Under the pieces are notes generated by a model. That model had not been told where the DNA came from. It saw nothing but the letters and a program-made list of their open reading frames with translations, and ran no database searches. A DNA stretch of 26,903 nt from positions 1 to 26,903 of the forward strand of contig CAYSNP010000023.1 in NCBI GenBank assembly GCA_964432485.1, given 5' to 3'. This document shows, in pieces, positions 15,363 through 23,399 of this stretch; position 1 is the stretch's first letter, and each line of letters begins with the position of its first letter. The DNA comes from CAYSNP01 sp964432485 (lineage in GTDB: Bacteria; Bacillota; Clostridia; Christensenellales; DTU072). A program made the position numbers and the translations under genes.

Positions 15363-15905
15363 TTACTTACCTGCCTTCTTGCCTTCTTTATGGGGCACAT
15401 CCTCGCCACGGTAACGGATACCATATCCGTGATAAGGTTCAGGCTTGCGTGTAGCACGAATGGTAGCGGCAGTTTGTCCCACCAAAGTTTTATCTATGCC
15501 TTTTACCTCTAGTTCGGTAGGGTTAATGCAAGCAATACTAATCCCTTCAGGTGCTTTAATTTCGATAGGATGCGAATATCCTACATCAAGCACTAAGGTA
15601 TCGCCTTGCATTTTAGCTCTGTATCCTACCCCTTTTAAGATTAGACCTTTTACGAATCCTTTGTCCACTCCTGTAACCATATTTTGGATAAGGGATCTAT
15701 ACAGACCGTGAGCCGACTTTACGCTCTTTTCCTCGCTGCTACGGGTGAGGACAACTTCCTTTTCCCCGATTTCCACATTGATTTTATCATTCCTGATTGC
15801 TTGGGTTAAAGTGCCGAGAGGGCCCTTAACTTCCACAATACCTTGATTGAATGCCACTTTAATATTTTCTGCTAACGCTATGGGTAATCTGCCTACTCTT
15901 GACAT
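15363..15905 (-). CDS. rplF: 50S ribosomal protein L6
   Basis: A 180-residue large-subunit protein near the GTPase centre made of two similar domains. MSRVGRLPIALAENIKV at the start and the C-terminal KPEPYHGYGIRYRGEDVPHKEGKKAGK are family hallmarks, with LGYRAKMQGDTLVLDVGYSHPIEI-type sequence (here VGYRA) in between. AGGAGG precedes the ATG. Confidence 0.98.
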   Translation of the reverse strand: MSRVGRLPIALAENIKVAFNQGIVEVKGPLGTLTQAIRNDKINVEIGEKEVVLTRSSEEKSVKSAHGLYRSLIQNMVTGVDKGFVKGLILKGVGYRAKMQGDTLVLDVGYSHPIEIKAPEGISIACINPTELEVKGIDKTLVGQTAATIRATRKPEPYHGYGIRYRGEDVPHKEGKKAGK

Positions 15906-15917
15906 TGCTTGCCTCCT

Positions 15918-16322
15918 TTACCATACATAAGCGAGCACTTCGCCGCCTACACCGTTGGCGACCGCTTCTCTGCCCACCATAACGCCTTTGCTTGTGGAAA
16001 TAATAGCAATGCCCATACCGCCTAGCACTTTGGGTATTTCGTTATGCTTGGCATATACTCTCAAGCCGGGCTTGCTAATCCTCTTTAGGCCTGTAACTAC
16101 TTTTTCATTATTAGGGCCATACTTCAAGTCTACCTTTATGGTATCTTGTATACCCTTTTCATCCTTTTCTATGGAGTACGCCGCAATATATCCTTCTTTA
16201 ACTAAAATTTCAGCAATAGACACCTTCATTTTAGAAGCAGGAATCAATACTGTAGCGTGGCGTGCAGTTAATGCATTTCTTATGCGTGTAAGCATATCCG
16301 CAATGGGGTCAATAATAGCCAT
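15918..16322 (-). CDS. rpsH: 30S ribosomal protein S8
   Basis: A 134-residue protein binding the centre of 16S rRNA; in E. coli it represses the spc operon at the L5 region. DPIADMLTRIRNA at residues 4-16 and the C-terminal GISTSKGVM-like block (IISTSKGVMVGREAVANGVGGEVLAYVW) are diagnostic. GGAGG precedes the ATG, 15 nt after S14. Confidence 0.98.
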   Translation of the reverse strand: MAIIDPIADMLTRIRNALTARHATVLIPASKMKVSIAEILVKEGYIAAYSIEKDEKGIQDTIKVDLKYGPNNEKVVTGLKRISKPGLRVYAKHNEIPKVLGGMGIAIISTSKGVMVGREAVANGVGGEVLAYVW

Positions 16323-16337
16323 ATTTGATCCTCCTTT

Positions 16338-16523
16338 TTACCAGCTTGCCTTTCTAACGCCGGGGATTTGTCCTTTATAAGCCAAATTCCTAAAGCATAT
16401 TCTGCAAATGCCGTATTTTCTAAGCACAGCGTGAGGTCTGCCGCAAATTGAGCAGCGAGAATACTGCCTGGTAGAAAATTTTTGTTTTCTTTTTTGTTTT
16501 TGAATCATAGCTGTTTTTGCCAT
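16338..16523 (-). CDS. rpsN: 30S ribosomal protein S14, zinc type
   Basis: A 61-residue small-subunit head protein. The ATG at 16523 is chosen over the TTG two codons upstream because GGAGG lies 7 nt before it. Cys24, Cys27, Cys40 and Cys43 form the zinc finger of the short C+ form (type Z), and RKYGICRICFRNLAYKG-type sequence with PGVRKASW at the end confirms it. Confidence 0.98.
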   Translation of the reverse strand: MAKTAMIQKQKRKQKFSTRQYSRCSICGRPHAVLRKYGICRICFRNLAYKGQIPGVRKASW

Positions 16524-16534
16524 CTTCAATCCTC

Positions 16535-17122
16535 CTACTTTCTAAAGGGTAGCCCAAGCAAGCGAAGCAGTTCCCTGCCCTCTTCGTCAGTTTTGGCAGA
16601 AGTAACTATACACACATCAAAGCCTCGCACCTTTTCTACTTGGTCATAAGCTATTTCCGGGAAGGTGATTTGCTCTTTAATACCTAGTGAGTAATTGCCT
16701 CTACCGTCAAAAGACTTAGGCGAAAGCCCTCTAAAGTCTCTCACTCGAGGTAAAGCTATAGAGATAAGTTTGTCAAGAAAATTCCACATTTTATCTCCAC
16801 GCAAGGTAACCATAGTAGCAATATTATGTCCTGTCCTGACTTTGAAGTTAGAAACAGACCTTTTAGCTTTAACCACACACGCTTTTTGCCCTACAATAAG
16901 TTCTATTTCGCTCATAGCTTGATTAAAGCTCTTTGCATTATCCTTTATTTCGCCCAGACCTGCATTTAGCACTATCTTTTCTAAGCGGGGGACTTGCATA
17001 ACAGACTTATAATTAAAGGTCTTTTTAAGCTCCGGTACTATTTCGCTACGATATTTTTCCTTTAAGCGGTTGACATAAACCTTTTTGGCTTCTGTACTAG
17101 CCGCATTACTTTTGGCCGCCAT
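16535..17122 (-). CDS. rplE: 50S ribosomal protein L5
   Basis: The 5S rRNA- and P-tRNA-contacting protein of the central protuberance. At 195 residues it carries about 14 extra N-terminal residues (AAKSNAASTEAKKV) before the standard RLKEKYRSEIVPELKK. The start is supported by AGGAGG five nt upstream. VNAGLGEIK-type (LNAGLGEIKDNA), KARRSVSNFKVR-like and GNYSLGIKEQITFPEI motifs are present. It follows L24 by 9 nt. Confidence 0.97.
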   Translation of the reverse strand: MAAKSNAASTEAKKVYVNRLKEKYRSEIVPELKKTFNYKSVMQVPRLEKIVLNAGLGEIKDNAKSFNQAMSEIELIVGQKACVVKAKRSVSNFKVRTGHNIATMVTLRGDKMWNFLDKLISIALPRVRDFRGLSPKSFDGRGNYSLGIKEQITFPEIAYDQVEKVRGFDVCIVTSAKTDEEGRELLRLLGLPFRK

Positions 17123-17131
17123 ATGGTCCTC

Positions 17132-17794
17132 CTATTCTTTATCGTCACTTGGCAAATCTTCTGTTGCCGCATCATCTGATTGCTCTGCATTTTCTGCTGG
17201 CTCTGCTCCTGCATCTTTTGCAGGCTCAACAATTGCTTCTTCTTTTTCTGCAGGCTCAACAACTACTTCTTCTTTTTCTGCAGTCTCAACAATTACTTCT
17301 TCTTTTTCTTTTTTAGGTTCTGCAACTACTTCCGCTTTTCCTTGTTTTACTGCTTGCTCAACTGTTTGGGTAGCTGCTTGTTCTGCAGCTTTTTCAGCCG
17401 CTTTTTCAGCCGCTATCGCACTTTTGCGCCTTACGGATGCTTTTGCCTTTTTTTCGGTAGGACGCTTAGTCACCAGTACTGCATCACATTTGGCGCAAAT
17501 CCTTTGCTTTTTACCGTCCACTTCTCTATGGCGCACCCTTGTGGGCTTGCCGCAAGCGGCACAGATAGGCATTAGATTGCTTAAATCAATTGTGCCGGGC
17601 TGTTCAATAATGCCGGAGCGGTCGCTGGCTTTCCTTGCTTTTACATGCTTTTTAATTACTGTATCCAGGTTCTTCCCTTCGATAAGAGCACGCCGCTTTG
17701 CAGAATCTATTCCTACTATCACACAGGGCTTGCCTTTATCGCTACCCGCAATAATCATAGCATAATCGCCTTTTTTTACATTAAATGATGCCAT
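17132..17794 (-). CDS. rplX: 50S ribosomal protein L24 with long acidic C-terminal tail
   Basis: The core (1-110) is L24, an assembly initiator at the tunnel exit: KKGDYAMIIAGSDKGK KOW motif, then a zinc ribbon with Cys78, Cys81, Cys100 and Cys103. The usual protein stops near residue 105. Here 110 further residues follow. They open with an alanine-rich basic stretch (AEKAAEKAAEQAA), then three tandem decapeptides of type AEKEEVVVEP (164-193), and end in a strongly acidic tail, ATEDLPSDDKE. The frame is intact and the next gene, L5, starts 9 nt later behind its own AGGAGG, so the tail is probably real. It is likely disordered and exposed near the tunnel exit; its role is unknown. Confidence 0.95.
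   Translation of the reverse strand: MASFNVKKGDYAMIIAGSDKGKPCVIVGIDSAKRRALIEGKNLDTVIKKHVKARKASDRSGIIEQPGTIDLSNLMPICAACGKPTRVRHREVDGKKQRICAKCDAVLVTKRPTEKKAKASVRRKSAIAAEKAAEKAAEQAATQTVEQAVKQGKAEVVAEPKKEKEEVIVETAEKEEVVVEPAEKEEAIVEPAKDAGAEPAENAEQSDDAATEDLPSDDKE
17220..17309 (-). repeat. Three tandem 30-bp repeats inside rplX
   Basis: Copies at 17220-17249, 17250-17279 and 17280-17309 differ at few positions. Each starts GCAGGCTCAACAA or a close variant and ends TTCTTCTTTTTCT on plus. They encode the decapeptides AEKEEAIVEP, AEKEEVVVEP and AEKEEVIVET. In-frame 30-bp units suggest slippage or recombination growth of the tail. Confidence 0.9.
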
Positions 17795-17803
17795 TGTAGC
17801 CTC

Positions 17804-18172
17804 CTATAACACTTCGGGCGCAAGTGAGATTATTTTCATGTAATCTTTTTCACGCAATTCTCTTGCCACAGGCCCAAAAATACGGGTGCCTACAGGCTGT
17901 TTTTGGCTGTCTATAACTACTGCGGCATTGTCGTCAAAGCGGATATGCGACCCGTCTTTTCTGGCAAGTCCTTTTGCAGTCCTTACAATAACCGCCCTAA
18001 TAATTTGACCTTTTTTTACTTTTCCGCCGGGTATGGCACTCTTTACGCTGGCTACAATAACATCGCCTATTCCGCCGCTTCTAACAAAAGAGCCGCCTAG
18101 TACCCTTATGCATTCAATTTCTTTTGCGCCGCTGTTATCGGCTACTTTTAATCTTGATGTGGGTTGTACCAT
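17804..18172 (-). CDS. rplN: 50S ribosomal protein L14
   Basis: A highly conserved 122-residue intersubunit bridge protein. MVQPTSRLKVADNSGAKEIECIRVLGG at the start, KKGQIIRAVIVRTAKGLARKDGSHIRFDDNAAVVI in the middle and GTRIFGPVARELRE at the end are diagnostic. AGGAGG precedes the ATG. Confidence 0.98.
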   Translation of the reverse strand: MVQPTSRLKVADNSGAKEIECIRVLGGSFVRSGGIGDVIVASVKSAIPGGKVKKGQIIRAVIVRTAKGLARKDGSHIRFDDNAAVVIDSQKQPVGTRIFGPVARELREKDYMKIISLAPEVL

Positions 18173-18181
18173 GCTCTCCTC

Positions 18182-18439
18182 CTACTTAGCCTTTTCGATA
18201 ATTCTTGCAAGACGCCAGCACTTATCCCGAGAAATTGGACGAGTCTCCATAATTTCTACAGTATCGCCAATACCGCATTCGTTATTTTCATCATGCACTT
18301 TAAACTTAGTTGTTTGCTTGATATACTTTTTATAAAGCGGGTGCTTGACAATATCCTCTACTTGAACGGTAATAGTTTTCTGCATTTTGTCACTTACGAC
18401 AAGGCCTGTTCTGGTCTTTCTTAAATTTCTTTCTACCAT
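18182..18439 (-). CDS. rpsQ: 30S ribosomal protein S17
   Basis: An 85-residue OB-fold primary 16S rRNA-binding protein. RKTRTGLVVSDKMQKTITVQVE (6-27), HPLYKKYIKQTTKFKVHDENNECGIGD and the terminal ETRPISRDKCWRL match the family throughout. AAGGAG lies before the ATG, 12 nt after L29. Confidence 0.98.
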   Translation of the reverse strand: MVERNLRKTRTGLVVSDKMQKTITVQVEDIVKHPLYKKYIKQTTKFKVHDENNECGIGDTVEIMETRPISRDKCWRLARIIEKAK

Positions 18440-18451
18440 ATTTCTATCTCC

Positions 18452-18691
18452 TTACTTAGCGGCCTTTTTCCTGGCTGTGGACTTGACTACTTGCTCGCTG
18501 ATGCCTAGCTGTCTTTGCCTGATAATAGTCTTGACTCTTGCAATATCTCTTTTGCAAGTTACCAATACCATAGGATTGCTAAGTTGCTTAATAGCATGCT
18601 TAAAGCGAAGGTTAAACAATTCGGCCTTTAATTCATCTAACTTATTATTAAGCTCTTCGTTAGAAAGCTCAAAAAACTTAGTTGCGCTCAT
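18452..18691 (-). CDS. rpmC: 50S ribosomal protein L29
   Basis: A 79-residue two-helix protein at the tunnel exit. The start at 18691 (MSATKFFELSNEELNNKL) is chosen over the longer frame to 18763 because AGGAGG sits 5 nt upstream and the family starts there. ELFNLRFKHAIKQLSNP and IARVKTIIRQRQ are typical; the last ~10 residues are a basic tail. Its first 14 bases overlap the 3' end of L16, so its ribosome binding site lies inside L16 codons. Confidence 0.97.
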   Translation of the reverse strand: MSATKFFELSNEELNNKLDELKAELFNLRFKHAIKQLSNPMVLVTCKRDIARVKTIIRQRQLGISEQVVKSTARKKAAK

Positions 18692-19121
18692 ATTGACCTC
18701 CTTCTTGTGTGTCTTCAACCTTTTTGATAAACTTGCTCTTAACAGGCAATTTATGTGCTGCAAGCCTTAATGCTTCTCTTGCAACAGTTTCGTTAACGCC
18801 GGCTATTTCGAACATAACTCTATCAGGCTTAACTACTGCCACCCAATACTCGGGGCTGCCCTTTCCGCTGCCCATTCGGGTTTCGGCAGGTTTTTTAGTA
18901 ACAGGCTTATGAGGGAATATATTTATCCAAACCTGTCCGCCTCTCCTGATATAGCGTGTCATTGCTACACGAGCGGCTTCTATTTGGTTGCTGGTCACCC
19001 AGCCGCCTTCAAGCGCCACCAAACCGTAGTCCCCATAGGCAATTTTGTTGCCTCTGGTAGCTCTGCCCTTTATAACGCCACGGAATTGTTTTCTTCTTTT
19101 TACTCTTTTAGGCAGTAACAT
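18678..19121 (-). CDS. rplP: 50S ribosomal protein L16
   Basis: A 147-residue protein at the A-site side of the 5S region. MLLPKRVKRRKQFRGVIKG is the family N-terminus, and PVTKKPAETRMGSGKGSPEYWVAVVKPDRVMFEI is diagnostic. An ATG three codons upstream (19130) is only 2 nt from AGGAGG, while 19121 lies 11 nt away and gives the canonical N-terminus. It is separated by one base from the S3 stop. The 3' end overlaps L29 by 14 nt. Confidence 0.97.
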   Translation of the reverse strand: MLLPKRVKRRKQFRGVIKGRATRGNKIAYGDYGLVALEGGWVTSNQIEAARVAMTRYIRRGGQVWINIFPHKPVTKKPAETRMGSGKGSPEYWVAVVKPDRVMFEIAGVNETVAREALRLAAHKLPVKSKFIKKVEDTQEGGQYERN

Positions 19122-19122
19122 A

Positions 19123-19791
19123 TCAGTCATTACCTCCTGTAGAAATAGATGCGCTGGCTTTGGTAAAAACTTCGCCTTTATAAATCCAAACTTTTACGCC
19201 TATAATACCGTAAGTAGTTTTAGCTTCCGCAAACCCGTAATCTATATCCGCTCTTAAAGTGTGCAGCGGAATAGAACCTTCATGGTATTGTTCGCTTCGG
19301 GCTATTTCTGCTCCGTCCAGTCGCCCTGACACCATAGTTTTGATACCTTTAACGCCCGCTCTCATTGCTCTGCCCATAGCTTGCTTCATTGCTCTTCTGA
19401 ATTGAGCACGCTTTTCAAGCTGCGTTGCAATGCTTTCTGCAATTAGTTGAGCATCCGCATCCACCCTTTTTACCTCTAGGATATTTATGCTTACCTCAAG
19501 AGTGGGTACTATCTTTTCCACCTTTGCCTTTATTTCTCTTACGCCGGCGGCTTCCTTGCCTATTGCCACTCCGGGGCGTCCGCAATGTATGCCTACCGTA
19601 ATGGTGCTTGCCGCTCTTTCTATGGTGATACGGGATATTGCGGCCGCGTAGTAATCTTTCTTAATCATTTCCCTGATTTGATTATCTTGTTTAATATAAT
19701 TGGCAAAAGTCTTTTTATCGGCATACCATTGAGTATCCCAAGATTTAATAATACCTACTCTAAGCCCATGCGGATTTACTTTTTGACCCAT
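19123..19791 (-). CDS. rpsC: 30S ribosomal protein S3
   Basis: A 222-residue head protein lining the mRNA entry tunnel. MGQKVNPHGLRVGIIKSWDTQWYADKK at the start, the type II KH domain around residues 38-106 (TIERAASTITVGIHCGRPGVAIG) and MVSGRLDGAEIARSEQYHEGSIPLHTLRADIDYG are all present. AGGAGG is upstream of the ATG, at a somewhat long distance. Confidence 0.98.
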   Translation of the reverse strand: MGQKVNPHGLRVGIIKSWDTQWYADKKTFANYIKQDNQIREMIKKDYYAAAISRITIERAASTITVGIHCGRPGVAIGKEAAGVREIKAKVEKIVPTLEVSINILEVKRVDADAQLIAESIATQLEKRAQFRRAMKQAMGRAMRAGVKGIKTMVSGRLDGAEIARSEQYHEGSIPLHTLRADIDYGFAEAKTTYGIIGVKVWIYKGEVFTKASASISTGGND

Positions 19792-19805
19792 TTAGTCTTA
19801 TCCTC

Positions 19806-20195
19806 CTAATTATTTGCGTCATCAAGGATGACTGTAATATGGCTGGTGCGTTTTAGTATACTTGCCGCTCTGCCATGGGCACGGGGTCTAAACCTCTTTA
19901 AGGTAGGCCCTTGCCCTGCATAGCATTCCGCAACTTTTAAGTCCTCTTTGCTAAGCCCTAAATTATGTTCGGCATTAGCCGCAGCAGAATTAACCAATTT
20001 TAAGATAGGTAGACTGCTGGCTTTATTGAGATTGTTAAGGATAGCTACCGCTTCGGTGTAGCCCTTGCCCCTGATAACATCCAGCACAGCCCTTACCTTA
20101 TAAGGAGAAATCCTAATATACTTACCCACAGCTTTCGGCCTCTTATCAGCCAGCGCTGCTCTTGCCTCTGCTTTTTCTTTTATTCTCTTTGCCAT
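19806..20195 (-). CDS. rplV: 50S ribosomal protein L22
   Basis: L22 lines the exit tunnel with its beta-hairpin. Core motifs are GKYIRISPYKVRAVLDVIRGKGY and RFRPRAHGRAASILKRTSHITVILDD at the end. At 129 residues it has about 15 extra N-terminal residues (AKRIKEKAEARAALADKRP) ahead of the usual start; AGGAGAG before the ATG supports keeping them. A 9-nt gap follows S19. Confidence 0.98.
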   Translation of the reverse strand: MAKRIKEKAEARAALADKRPKAVGKYIRISPYKVRAVLDVIRGKGYTEAVAILNNLNKASSLPILKLVNSAAANAEHNLGLSKEDLKVAECYAGQGPTLKRFRPRAHGRAASILKRTSHITVILDDANN

Positions 20196-20204
20196 ATCGC
20201 TCTC

Positions 20205-20483
20205 CTATCTGCCGCCTGAGGTTTTGCTGCCTGCATGCCCTCTAAAAGTCCTGGTAGGCGCAAACTCGCCTAACTTTAAGCCAACCATATCTTCTGTAAT
20301 ATAGACAGGCACATGCTTTCTGCCATCGTGAACTGCTATGGTGTGTCCGATAAACTCAGGAAATATGGTAGATGCTCTGGACCAAGTTTTAATTGGCCGC
20401 TTTTCGTTGGCATCGTTAAGTGCTTTTACTTTTTTCAATAAATGAGGGGCAACATAAGGGCCTTTTTTAATAGATCTGCTCAT
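20205..20483 (-). CDS. rpsS: 30S ribosomal protein S19
   Basis: A 92-residue head protein that pairs with S13. MSRSIKKGPYVAPHLLKKV at the start, IKTWSRASTIFPEFIGHTIAVHDGRKHVPVYI in the middle and GEFAPTRTFRGHAG at the end are fully typical. AGGAG precedes the ATG. Confidence 0.98.
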   Translation of the reverse strand: MSRSIKKGPYVAPHLLKKVKALNDANEKRPIKTWSRASTIFPEFIGHTIAVHDGRKHVPVYITEDMVGLKLGEFAPTRTFRGHAGSKTSGGR

Positions 20484-20493
20484 ACTTTATCTC

Positions 20494-21321
20494 CTAATTT
20501 ATGCGTTTGATAATAAACTTATCAGACCTGTTCTTTTTCTTTCTGGTCTTGAATCCTAAGGTGGGCTTGCCCCAAGGTGACATAGGAGAGGGCATACCGA
20601 TAGGTGATTTGCCTTCGCCTCCGCCGTGAGGGTGGTCGCTGGGATTCATAGCAGAGCCACGCACAGAAGGCCTAAAGCCCATATGGCGCTTGCGCCCCGC
20701 TTTTCCAATATTGACAATTTCATGTTCTATATTGCCTACTTGCCCTACGGTAGCTCTGCAAGCAATGGGGATATAGCGCATTTCGCCGCTGGGCATACGC
20801 AAGGTTGCAAGTTTGCCCTCCTTAGCCATAAGCTGAGCGCTTACACCTGCGCTACGCGCTATTTGTCCGCCTCTGCCGGGCTGCATTTCGATATTGTGCA
20901 CTATTGTGCCTACAGGCATATCTGCAAGAGCCATAGCATTGCCCGCTTGAATATCGCTGCCCGCTCCGCTTATTACAGTATCTCCTACATTAAGCCCTAC
21001 GGGCGCAAGGATATATCTTTTTTCGCCGTCCGCATAAGCAAGCAAGGCTATGTTTGCGCTGCGATTAGGGTCATACTGAATACTTTTAACCTTAGCAGGA
21101 ACACCGTCTTTTCTTCTCTTAAAATCAATTATACGATATTTATTGCGATTGCCCCCGCCTCTATGGCGTACGGTAATCTTGCCTTGAACATTTCTGCCGC
21201 CTGTCTTATTTTTACTTTCTAGCAAGCTTCGCTCGGGCTTTTCGCTGGTAATTACAGAAAAGTCCTGAACGCTCATAAAGCGTCTGCCTGGAGTTGTCGG
21301 GCGATACTTCTTTATTGCCAT
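20494..21321 (-). CDS. rplB: 50S ribosomal protein L2
   Basis: A 275-residue primary 23S rRNA-binding protein needed for subunit association and peptidyl transfer. MAIKKYRPTTPGRRFM, GRNVQGKITVRHRGGGNRNKYRIIDFKR and the near-universal GVAMNP-type block (here GSAMNPSDHPHGGGEGKSPIG), with its conserved His, are present. GGAGGA lies upstream of the ATG. Confidence 0.99.
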   Translation of the reverse strand: MAIKKYRPTTPGRRFMSVQDFSVITSEKPERSLLESKNKTGGRNVQGKITVRHRGGGNRNKYRIIDFKRRKDGVPAKVKSIQYDPNRSANIALLAYADGEKRYILAPVGLNVGDTVISGAGSDIQAGNAMALADMPVGTIVHNIEMQPGRGGQIARSAGVSAQLMAKEGKLATLRMPSGEMRYIPIACRATVGQVGNIEHEIVNIGKAGRKRHMGFRPSVRGSAMNPSDHPHGGGEGKSPIGMPSPMSPWGKPTLGFKTRKKKNRSDKFIIKRIN

Positions 21322-21338
21322 TTCTTTCCTTCCTCCTG

Positions 21339-21629
21339 TTACGCTAAGCTCTCGAAGAACTCAATAGCTTTGCTATCCGCAGTCAGCTTGACATATGCTT
21401 TTTTATATGACGGACGCCTGCCTTCGTCGCGTCCCATTCTCTTTAGCTTGCCCTGACGGTTGGCAACATTAACGCTTGCAACCTTAACCTTAAAGATACT
21501 TTCGACAGCCTTTTTTATTTGAGGTTTAGTCGCTCTTTTATCCACTATAAAGGTATAGAGTTTATCAGGTACGCCGTTATAGCTCTTTTCTGACAAAACG
21601 GGCTTGATAATTATATCGTATGCGCTCAT
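21339..21629 (-). CDS. rplW: 50S ribosomal protein L23
   Basis: A 96-residue tunnel-exit protein that docks trigger factor and SRP. SAYDIIIKPVLSEKSY, TFIVDKRATKPQIKKAVESIFKVKVASVNVAN and GKLKRMGRDEGRRPSYKKAYVKL are typical. The ATG overlaps the L4 stop by 4 nt (ATGA), indicating coupling. Confidence 0.98.
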   Translation of the reverse strand: MSAYDIIIKPVLSEKSYNGVPDKLYTFIVDKRATKPQIKKAVESIFKVKVASVNVANRQGKLKRMGRDEGRRPSYKKAYVKLTADSKAIEFFESLA

Positions 21630-22249
21630 ACTGCGTAAGCCTCCTCAATCTTTTTGATAGCATCCAAAGTCACCAGCACCTTGCTTGTGTTTACTAAGTC
21701 ATAAACATTGATAAGAGTGGCTTCCAAAGTTTTTAGCAAAGGGATATTGCGGCTGGCAAGCAAAGTCTTGTTATCGTTTTCGCTTAACACCAACAGTGTC
21801 CTTTTTTCCAGTCCAAAGTTGCCTAGTATTGCTGCTATCAGTTTAGTTTTAGCTTCTGCAAGCTCTATCTTATCTACTACAATAAGCTCTTCTGCCCTAA
21901 TCTTTTGCGATAGTGCGCTTTTGAGTGCTAAAGTTTTTAGCTTCTTATTAATTTTTTGAGAATAATCCCGTGGAGTATGCGCAAAAACCACTCCGCCGCC
22001 TTTCCATTGAGGTGAGCGAATCGAACCGTGCCTTGCCCGCCCTGTGCCCTTTTGTCTCCAAGGCTTTGCGCCGCCGCCTCTTACCTCAGAGCGGGAAAGA
22101 GTAGATTTATTGCCTTGTCTTTTGTTGGCAAGGTGCGCTACCACAACTTGATGTATGGCATAAGGATTGTATTCTGTTCCAAACACGCTTTCGTTTACTT
22201 CTATTTCGCCTACTTCTTTGGCTGAGGTATCATAAACCTTCAAAATCAT
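21626..22249 (-). CDS. rplD: 50S ribosomal protein L4
   Basis: A 207-residue tunnel protein; in enterobacteria it also represses the S10 operon. Its extended loop RQGNKSTLSRSEVRGGGAKPWRQKGTGRARHGSIRSPQWKGGGVVFAHTPRDY is clear at about 45-97. The C-terminal Rossmann-like part ends in a conserved VYDLVNTSKVLVTLDAIKKIEEAYA. GGAGGA precedes the ATG. Whether it autoregulates here is unknown. Confidence 0.98.
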   Translation of the reverse strand: MILKVYDTSAKEVGEIEVNESVFGTEYNPYAIHQVVVAHLANKRQGNKSTLSRSEVRGGGAKPWRQKGTGRARHGSIRSPQWKGGGVVFAHTPRDYSQKINKKLKTLALKSALSQKIRAEELIVVDKIELAEAKTKLIAAILGNFGLEKRTLLVLSENDNKTLLASRNIPLLKTLEATLINVYDLVNTSKVLVTLDAIKKIEEAYAV

Positions 22250-22263
22250 CTGCTCACTTCCTC

Positions 22264-22896
22264 CTAGCCTTTTTTAACTGTTTCTTTTATTACCAAGAGT
22301 CCTGACTTTGCGCCGGGCACGCCGCCTTTAACAAATAGTAAATTACGCTTCTCGTCAACCTTTACTACGGTAAGATTTTGCACCGTGACTTGCTCTGCGC
22401 CATATTGACCGGGCATTTTTCTGTTTTTATGCACTTTGCCTGGCGTTGAGCCTGCGCTTAGCGCGCCTACTCCTCTATGGTATCCGCTACCGTGTGCGGC
22501 AGGACCTTTGGACATATTCCATCTTTGAATATTGCCGGTAAATCCCCGTCCTTTGGTAATGCCGGTAACATCCACAGCTTCACCTTCGGCAAAGATTGTG
22601 CATTTTATGGTGTCGCCTGCCTTATAATCTGCGCTGTTTGCAAGACGCAATTCCTTCAAAATGCTATGCGAAGGGACATTTGCTTTCTTAAACTGTCCTA
22701 GGTCGGGCTTATTTAGCTTTTTTTCTTTGGCGGGCTTGTATGCTACTTTAAGCGCATCATACCCGTCTGCGGCCTTATTTTTTACTTGCACCACAGTATT
22801 AGGAGCCGCTTCAATCACCGTAACAGGTATAACCAGTCCTTCGGGCGTAAATAGTTGGCTCATGCCTAACTTAGTGCCTATAATTGCTTTATTCAT
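22264..22896 (-). CDS. rplC: 50S ribosomal protein L3
   Basis: A 210-residue early assembly protein reaching the peptidyl transferase centre. MNKAIIGTKLGMSQLFTPEGLVIPVTVIEA at the start, VDVTGITKGRGFTGNIQRWNMSKGPAAHGSGYHRGVGALSAG (the loop carrying the Gln that is methylated in E. coli is replaced by a Trp-Asn stretch here) and KMPGQYGAEQVTVQNL are characteristic. AAGGAGG precedes the ATG. Confidence 0.98.
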   Translation of the reverse strand: MNKAIIGTKLGMSQLFTPEGLVIPVTVIEAAPNTVVQVKNKAADGYDALKVAYKPAKEKKLNKPDLGQFKKANVPSHSILKELRLANSADYKAGDTIKCTIFAEGEAVDVTGITKGRGFTGNIQRWNMSKGPAAHGSGYHRGVGALSAGSTPGKVHKNRKMPGQYGAEQVTVQNLTVVKVDEKRNLLFVKGGVPGAKSGLLVIKETVKKG

Positions 22897-22907
22897 AACG
22901 CCCTCCT

Positions 22908-23216
22908 TTATAGTTTAATTTGTATATCAACGCCAGCGGGCAAGTCCAACTTCATCAAAGATTCCACAGTCTTGGATGTCGAGTTATAAATATCTATAAG
23001 TCTTTTATGTGTCCTAAGCTCAAACTGCTCTCTGCTATCCTTATGCTTATGGGGAGAACGCAGAATTGTAATAATTTCTTTCTCCGTAGGCAGCGGAATA
23101 GGTCCGGAGATGCTTGCTCCTGTACGAGTGGCGGCTTCAACTATTTTTTCAGCCGAATTGTCAATTAGCTCGTGGTCGTATGCTTTGAGCTTAATCCTAA
23201 TCTTTTGACCTGCCAT
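22908..23216 (-). CDS. rpsJ: 30S ribosomal protein S10 (NusE)
   Basis: The first gene of the supercluster, 102 residues. S10 is a head protein and, as NusE, a transcription antitermination factor. MAGQKIRIKLKAYDHELIDNSAEKIVEAA, SGPIPLPTEKEIITILRSPHKHKDSREQFELRTHKRLIDI and the ending KLDLPAGVDIQIKL are diagnostic. AGGAGG lies before the ATG. A 5' leader of about 175 nt separates it from its promoter. Confidence 0.99.
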   Translation of the reverse strand: MAGQKIRIKLKAYDHELIDNSAEKIVEAATRTGASISGPIPLPTEKEIITILRSPHKHKDSREQFELRTHKRLIDIYNSTSKTVESLMKLDLPAGVDIQIKL

Positions 23217-23393
23217 AATATACCTCCTGGTTTATACCTAGAATTGGTGGACAAGTATATTTTTAACAAAAAACAACAAAATATAACGATTTTACTAATA
23301 CACCGCTCCGTGTGTGTCATGCCGTTAATTTTATTTGGGGAGATTATCCCCGTTTTTGTTGCTTCTGCTAAAAACAGCCCAAAAATTCACAGC
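23217..23393 (-). promoter_or_regulatory. S10 operon 5' leader
   Basis: This untranslated stretch lies between the predicted start point and the S10 ATG. It holds a GGGGA/TCCCC hairpin (23337-23351, 5-nt loop) and short ACAC/GTGT pairing at about 23300-23313, and ends with AGGAGG near the ATG. No ORF with a plausible start is seen. A leader of this size could host ribosomal-protein feedback control, but no known leader motif is recognised. Confidence 0.4.
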
Positions 23394-23399
23394 CTTACA

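Noticed and set aside
17085..17765. 226-residue Ser/Ala-rich open frame on plus opposite L24
   Set aside because: Mirror of the L24 acidic repeats; the minus-strand frame has the zinc ribbon and KOW core.
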